Below are positions 62,838 to 64,000 of a stretch of 64,000 bases of DNA, piece after piece. The position numbers were made by a program, and so were the translations under genes. The notes beneath the pieces are model-generated. The model was not told where the DNA came from. It saw only the letters and a program-made list of their open reading frames with translations, and made no database searches. This stretch comes from CAVTQY01 sp963736975 (GTDB lineage Bacteria > Pseudomonadota > Alphaproteobacteria > Acetobacterales > Acetobacteraceae): contig CAVTQY010000001.1 of NCBI GenBank assembly GCA_963736975.1, positions 1,798,001 to 1,862,000 on the forward strand. The letters are read 5' to 3'. The stretch's first letter is position 1. Each line of letters begins with the position of its first letter.

Positions 62838-63257
62838 TCACGCGTTCGGCCAGAGGCCGGGCGTCGCCACCTCGATCGAGTTGCCGTCGGGATCGCGGAA
62901 ATACAGGCTGGTTCCGCCGCGCGCCCAACGCACCCGGCTCTCGACCGCCACGCCCTCCCGGCTCAGATGCTCTTCCCAGGCGCTCAGCTCGCCGAAGGGG
63001 ATCGCGAAACAGACATGCAGCGGGCCATCGCCGCGATGCGCCGGGATGGCGCTGCCGCCCGGTCCAGGCGCCGGCGCATCCGTGCTGCCGCGGCGGAACA
63101 GCAGCAGCACCTGGGCGCCCGGCACCCCGAGCGCGCACATCCGGCCGTCATCGACGAAACTCTCGAAGCCGAACACGCGCTGGAAGAACGCCTGCGCCCG
63201 GCCGAGATCCTCGACATACAACGAGGTCTCGAGCACACCACTGACCCGCGGCACCAT
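62838..63257 (-). CDS. VOC family (glyoxalase-like) protein
   Basis: 139 residues. Two beta-alpha-beta-beta-beta modules: LETSLYVEDLGRAQAFFQRV and FGFESFVDD, then GPLHVCFAIPFGELSAWEEH with His metal ligand, and SLYFRDPDGNSIEVATPGLW with the closing Glu. Family members are metal-dependent lyases, dioxygenases or antibiotic-resistance proteins. It stands first in a transcript with the permease gene. Confidence 0.88.
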   Translation of the reverse strand: MVPRVSGVLETSLYVEDLGRAQAFFQRVFGFESFVDDGRMCALGVPGAQVLLLFRRGSTDAPAPGPGGSAIPAHRGDGPLHVCFAIPFGELSAWEEHLSREGVAVESRVRWARGGTSLYFRDPDGNSIEVATPGLWPNA

Positions 63258-63387
63258 ACCCTCCGTCCTCGGTCAGACAGAATAGCGCCGCGTCGTCGTG
63301 AGTCGACGCGCCGGTCACGCCGATGCCCTGCAATGCGACGCGCGGACGATGCAGCGGTCCCGAGTAGCCCGAGCAGTCCAAACAGCA

Positions 63388-63409
63388 AGGGCGGCCAGAA
63401 GGCCGCCCT
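63388..63409 (-). terminator. Hairpin terminator of the PEP-CTERM gene
   Basis: AGGGCGGCC, loop AGAA, GGCCGCCCT: nine perfect pairs, 26 bases after the PEP-CTERM stop. There is no long T-run, so termination may be partial. Confidence 0.75.
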
Positions 63410-63435
63410 GCCGTCGGGACAGATGGAGCGTTTGC

Positions 63436-64000
63436 TTACTTGCGAAGTGAGCGCCTGCCGAGCAGCCCGAGCCCGACGAGTCCCGTTCCAAGAAGCGCGA
63501 ACGAGGCCGGCTCCGGCACGGGCGGAACAATCGGGCCCGCCTGAACGAGCGAGATATCCTCGCCTCCGCTGGTCCCGGTAAATGTCTGCGACACGAACGT
63601 GGTGGTGTCGGTGGTGAAGTCCACGGCGTCAACAACCAGCGAATTGAAGTTGCAGTCGAACACCAGCTCCCCGGGCAGAAGCGTCGCGTTGTTATCCACC
63701 CCAGTCGCGCTGCCGCAAGCAGTACCGCCCGGCCCGACAGCCGTAATGGTAGTTCCGGCAATCTCCATCCCGGTCAGGGGATTGTACTGATTGTACGAGT
63801 TGACCGCGTCACCGTCATTGATGAGCCAGTTCCCGTCCGGCAGCACGGTGAAACCGTCGCTGTCGGTAAGGTTGCTGCCATTCGTCATTGTGAGAGTTAC
63901 CGGGCCGCCGATATTGCCGCCATTCCCGTTGGTCGCCTGAACCACTTCCGGACCGTTGGGATAGCCAGTCATCGCATAAAGCACTCCGCCCGAGCCCGCC
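63436..64000 (-). CDS. PEP-CTERM sorting-domain protein (5' end outside the window)
   Basis: At least 188 residues; the frame is open to the window edge. The body is Asn/Gly/Thr-rich, with LPDGNWLINDGDAVNSYNQY and DCNFNSLVVDAVDFTTDTTT. The C-terminus is a clear sorting signal: VPEPASFALLGTGLVGLGLL followed by GRRSLRK, that is PEP motif, one TM helix and a basic end. Exosortase cleaves such signals and the protein is exported to the surface or matrix. The gene implies an exosortase in this genome. The polysaccharide block at 27-33 kb may be part of the same system. Confidence 0.88.
   Translation of the reverse strand, partial: AGSGGVLYAMTGYPNGPEVVQATNGNGGNIGGPVTLTMTNGSNLTDSDGFTVLPDGNWLINDGDAVNSYNQYNPLTGMEIAGTTITAVGPGGTACGSATGVDNNATLLPGELVFDCNFNSLVVDAVDFTTDTTTFVSQTFTGTSGGEDISLVQAGPIVPPVPEPASFALLGTGLVGLGLLGRRSLRK

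Noticed and set aside
61209..63581. 790-codon plus-strand frame
   Set aside because: Antisense shadow over dinB, the permease and the VOC gene; composition is Arg/Gln/His-rich as expected for GC-rich antisense.

Overview
The window looks like chromosome from a GC-rich alphaproteobacterium. An Acetobacteraceae or other Rhodospirillales member is my best guess, inferred from gene content and protein style rather than from a marker gene. Intact housekeeping and core-type genes (efp, groES-groEL with a CIRCE operator, a suhB-like phosphatase, dinB, a tRNA-Pro) alternate with two accessory stretches packed with transposon remnants and broken genes.

Layout. 0.2-1.9 kb: a small zinc-ribbon protein gene coupled to a DndB-type DGQHR gene. 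2-10.9 kb: D-amino-acid dehydrogenase, a DUF6600/FecR-like exported protein with a 21-residue tandem repeat, a small lipoprotein, two tandem Lin0512-family genes, and an EmrAB-OMF efflux operon in which emrA carries an in-frame stop and emrB a frameshift. A TetR gene diverges from it across a perfect 19-bp palindrome. 11-18 kb: an alpha/beta hydrolase, an OmpA-like/MotA/MotB-like envelope operon, suhB and efp, then a frameshifted agmatinase. 18-21.9 kb: accessory debris comprising a TetR with an internal stop, a DUF91-type nuclease pseudogene, an internally deleted IS110-family element with hairpins, an unrecognised low-GC gene and an IS3 fragment. 21.9-32.7 kb: mostly core. It holds cytochrome b561 and cytochrome c', LOG, tRNA-Pro, an N-formylglutamate amidohydrolase/isochorismatase pair diverging from an amidase, and a polysaccharide-type block (asparagine synthase, beta-helix protein, glycosyltransferase, methyltransferase).

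32.7-57.8 kb is the main accessory region. It holds a fossil TonB/TonB-receptor joint, a multi-GAF histidine kinase broken at three points, an internally deleted ParB-like gene, a membrane-protein/HExxH-peptidase pair, IS481 ends and an IS66 operon with a pRiA4b ORF-3 passenger. The groESL operon, an aldolase and a VWA protein follow. Next come two copies of one IS3-family element that share a small palindromic insertion, the second copy being split by a group II intron, and then a TnsA/TnsB-like pair truncated at an IS630 element. 57.8-64 kb returns to ordinary chromosome: Uma2, MBL hydrolase, HtrA-like pseudo-protease, dinB, an anion permease, a VOC protein and a PEP-CTERM protein running off the end. 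The PEP-CTERM signal implies an exosortase elsewhere in the genome, which would fit the polysaccharide block.

The dominant theme is gene decay. At least ten genes carry one-base indels, mostly in short homopolymers. Others carry nonsense codons, lost starts or larger internal deletions. The homopolymer cases could be sequencing error; the deletions, nested insertions and chimeric joints cannot easily be. The most unusual structures are the nested IS3/palindrome/group II intron assembly, the zinc-ribbon/DndB pair, the membrane/HExxH pair and the degenerate TnsA/TnsB pair.
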